Shown here in pieces: positions 6,412 to 8,180 of a stretch of 8,180 bases of DNA. The notes beneath the pieces are model-generated. The model made no database searches, was not told where the DNA came from, and saw only the letters and a program-made list of their open reading frames with translations. Each line of letters begins with the position of its first letter. Position 1 is the stretch's first letter. A program made the position numbers and the translations under genes. The stretch is taken from contig DIZF01000007.1 in the NCBI GenBank assembly GCA_002427815.1, forward strand, positions 2,470 to 10,649, given 5' to 3'. Source of the DNA: Ramlibacter tataouinensis (GTDB lineage: Bacteria > Pseudomonadota > Gammaproteobacteria > Burkholderiales > Burkholderiaceae_C).

Positions 6412-6429
6412 ACCCAGAGGTATTTCTTC

Positions 6430-8180
<1,751 letters not shown>

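Larger units (their letters stand above)
6148..6429 (+). other. Leader/intergenic region between dnaG and rpoD
   Basis: The 282 bp between the dnaG stop and the rpoD ATG hold no recognised RNA gene. Present are the TATAAT box, a possible short ORF at 6274-6411, several small GC-rich hairpins (for example CCAGC 6297-6301 with GCTGG 6319-6323), a terminator-like hairpin at 6369-6393, a second T6 run at 6404-6409, and the rpoD ribosome binding site AGAGG at 6416-6420, nine bases before the ATG. An open frame on the opposite strand here has no recognisable protein features. Confidence 0.6.

Overview
The window is GC-rich, ordinary bacterial chromosome. It most likely comes from a betaproteobacterium of the order Burkholderiales, probably Comamonadaceae (Variovorax/Ramlibacter-like). 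The signs are a stand-alone Bug/TctC-type binding protein, an RpoD with a long Lys/Pro/Ala-rich N-terminal tail, and the strong G/C third-position bias. This is a judgement from family knowledge; no database search was possible.

Layout from left to right. (1) Positions 2-493, + strand: the 3' end of a gamma-glutamyltransferase gene. (2) Positions 405-1382, - strand: a YihY/BrkB-family membrane protein whose 3' end overlaps ggt tail to tail by 89 bp. (3) Positions 1383-1553: a divergent intergenic region with a candidate promoter and a near-perfect 20-bp inverted repeat. (4) Positions 1554-2537, + strand: a Bug-family solute-binding protein with a Tat-like signal peptide. (5) Positions 2534-4180, - strand: an AMP-forming acyl-CoA ligase of the plant-AAE/DmdB/AlkK-like clade. 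Its stop codon shares a CTAG with the Bug stop. (6) Positions 4181-4293: a short divergent intergenic region. (7) Positions 4294-6147, + strand: DnaG primase, complete. (8) Positions 6148-6429: a 282-bp leader with a TATAAT promoter element abutting the dnaG stop, a possible 45-codon leader ORF and a terminator-like hairpin. (9) Positions 6430-8180, + strand: rpoD, the housekeeping sigma factor, cut by the right edge within region 2.

The dnaG-rpoD pair is the core of the macromolecular-synthesis operon and links replication initiation with global transcription. The usual upstream partners rpsU and the yqeY/GatB-like gene are absent; a divergent acyl-CoA ligase gene stands there instead. The Bug protein and acyl-CoA ligase may together serve uptake and activation of a carboxylic acid, but they converge rather than forming an operon.

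I found no mobile element, CRISPR array, tRNA or rRNA gene, and no convincing sign of a new multi-gene system. The most interesting parts are the rpoD leader, the palindrome at 1433-1452 and the tight tail-to-tail gene packing.
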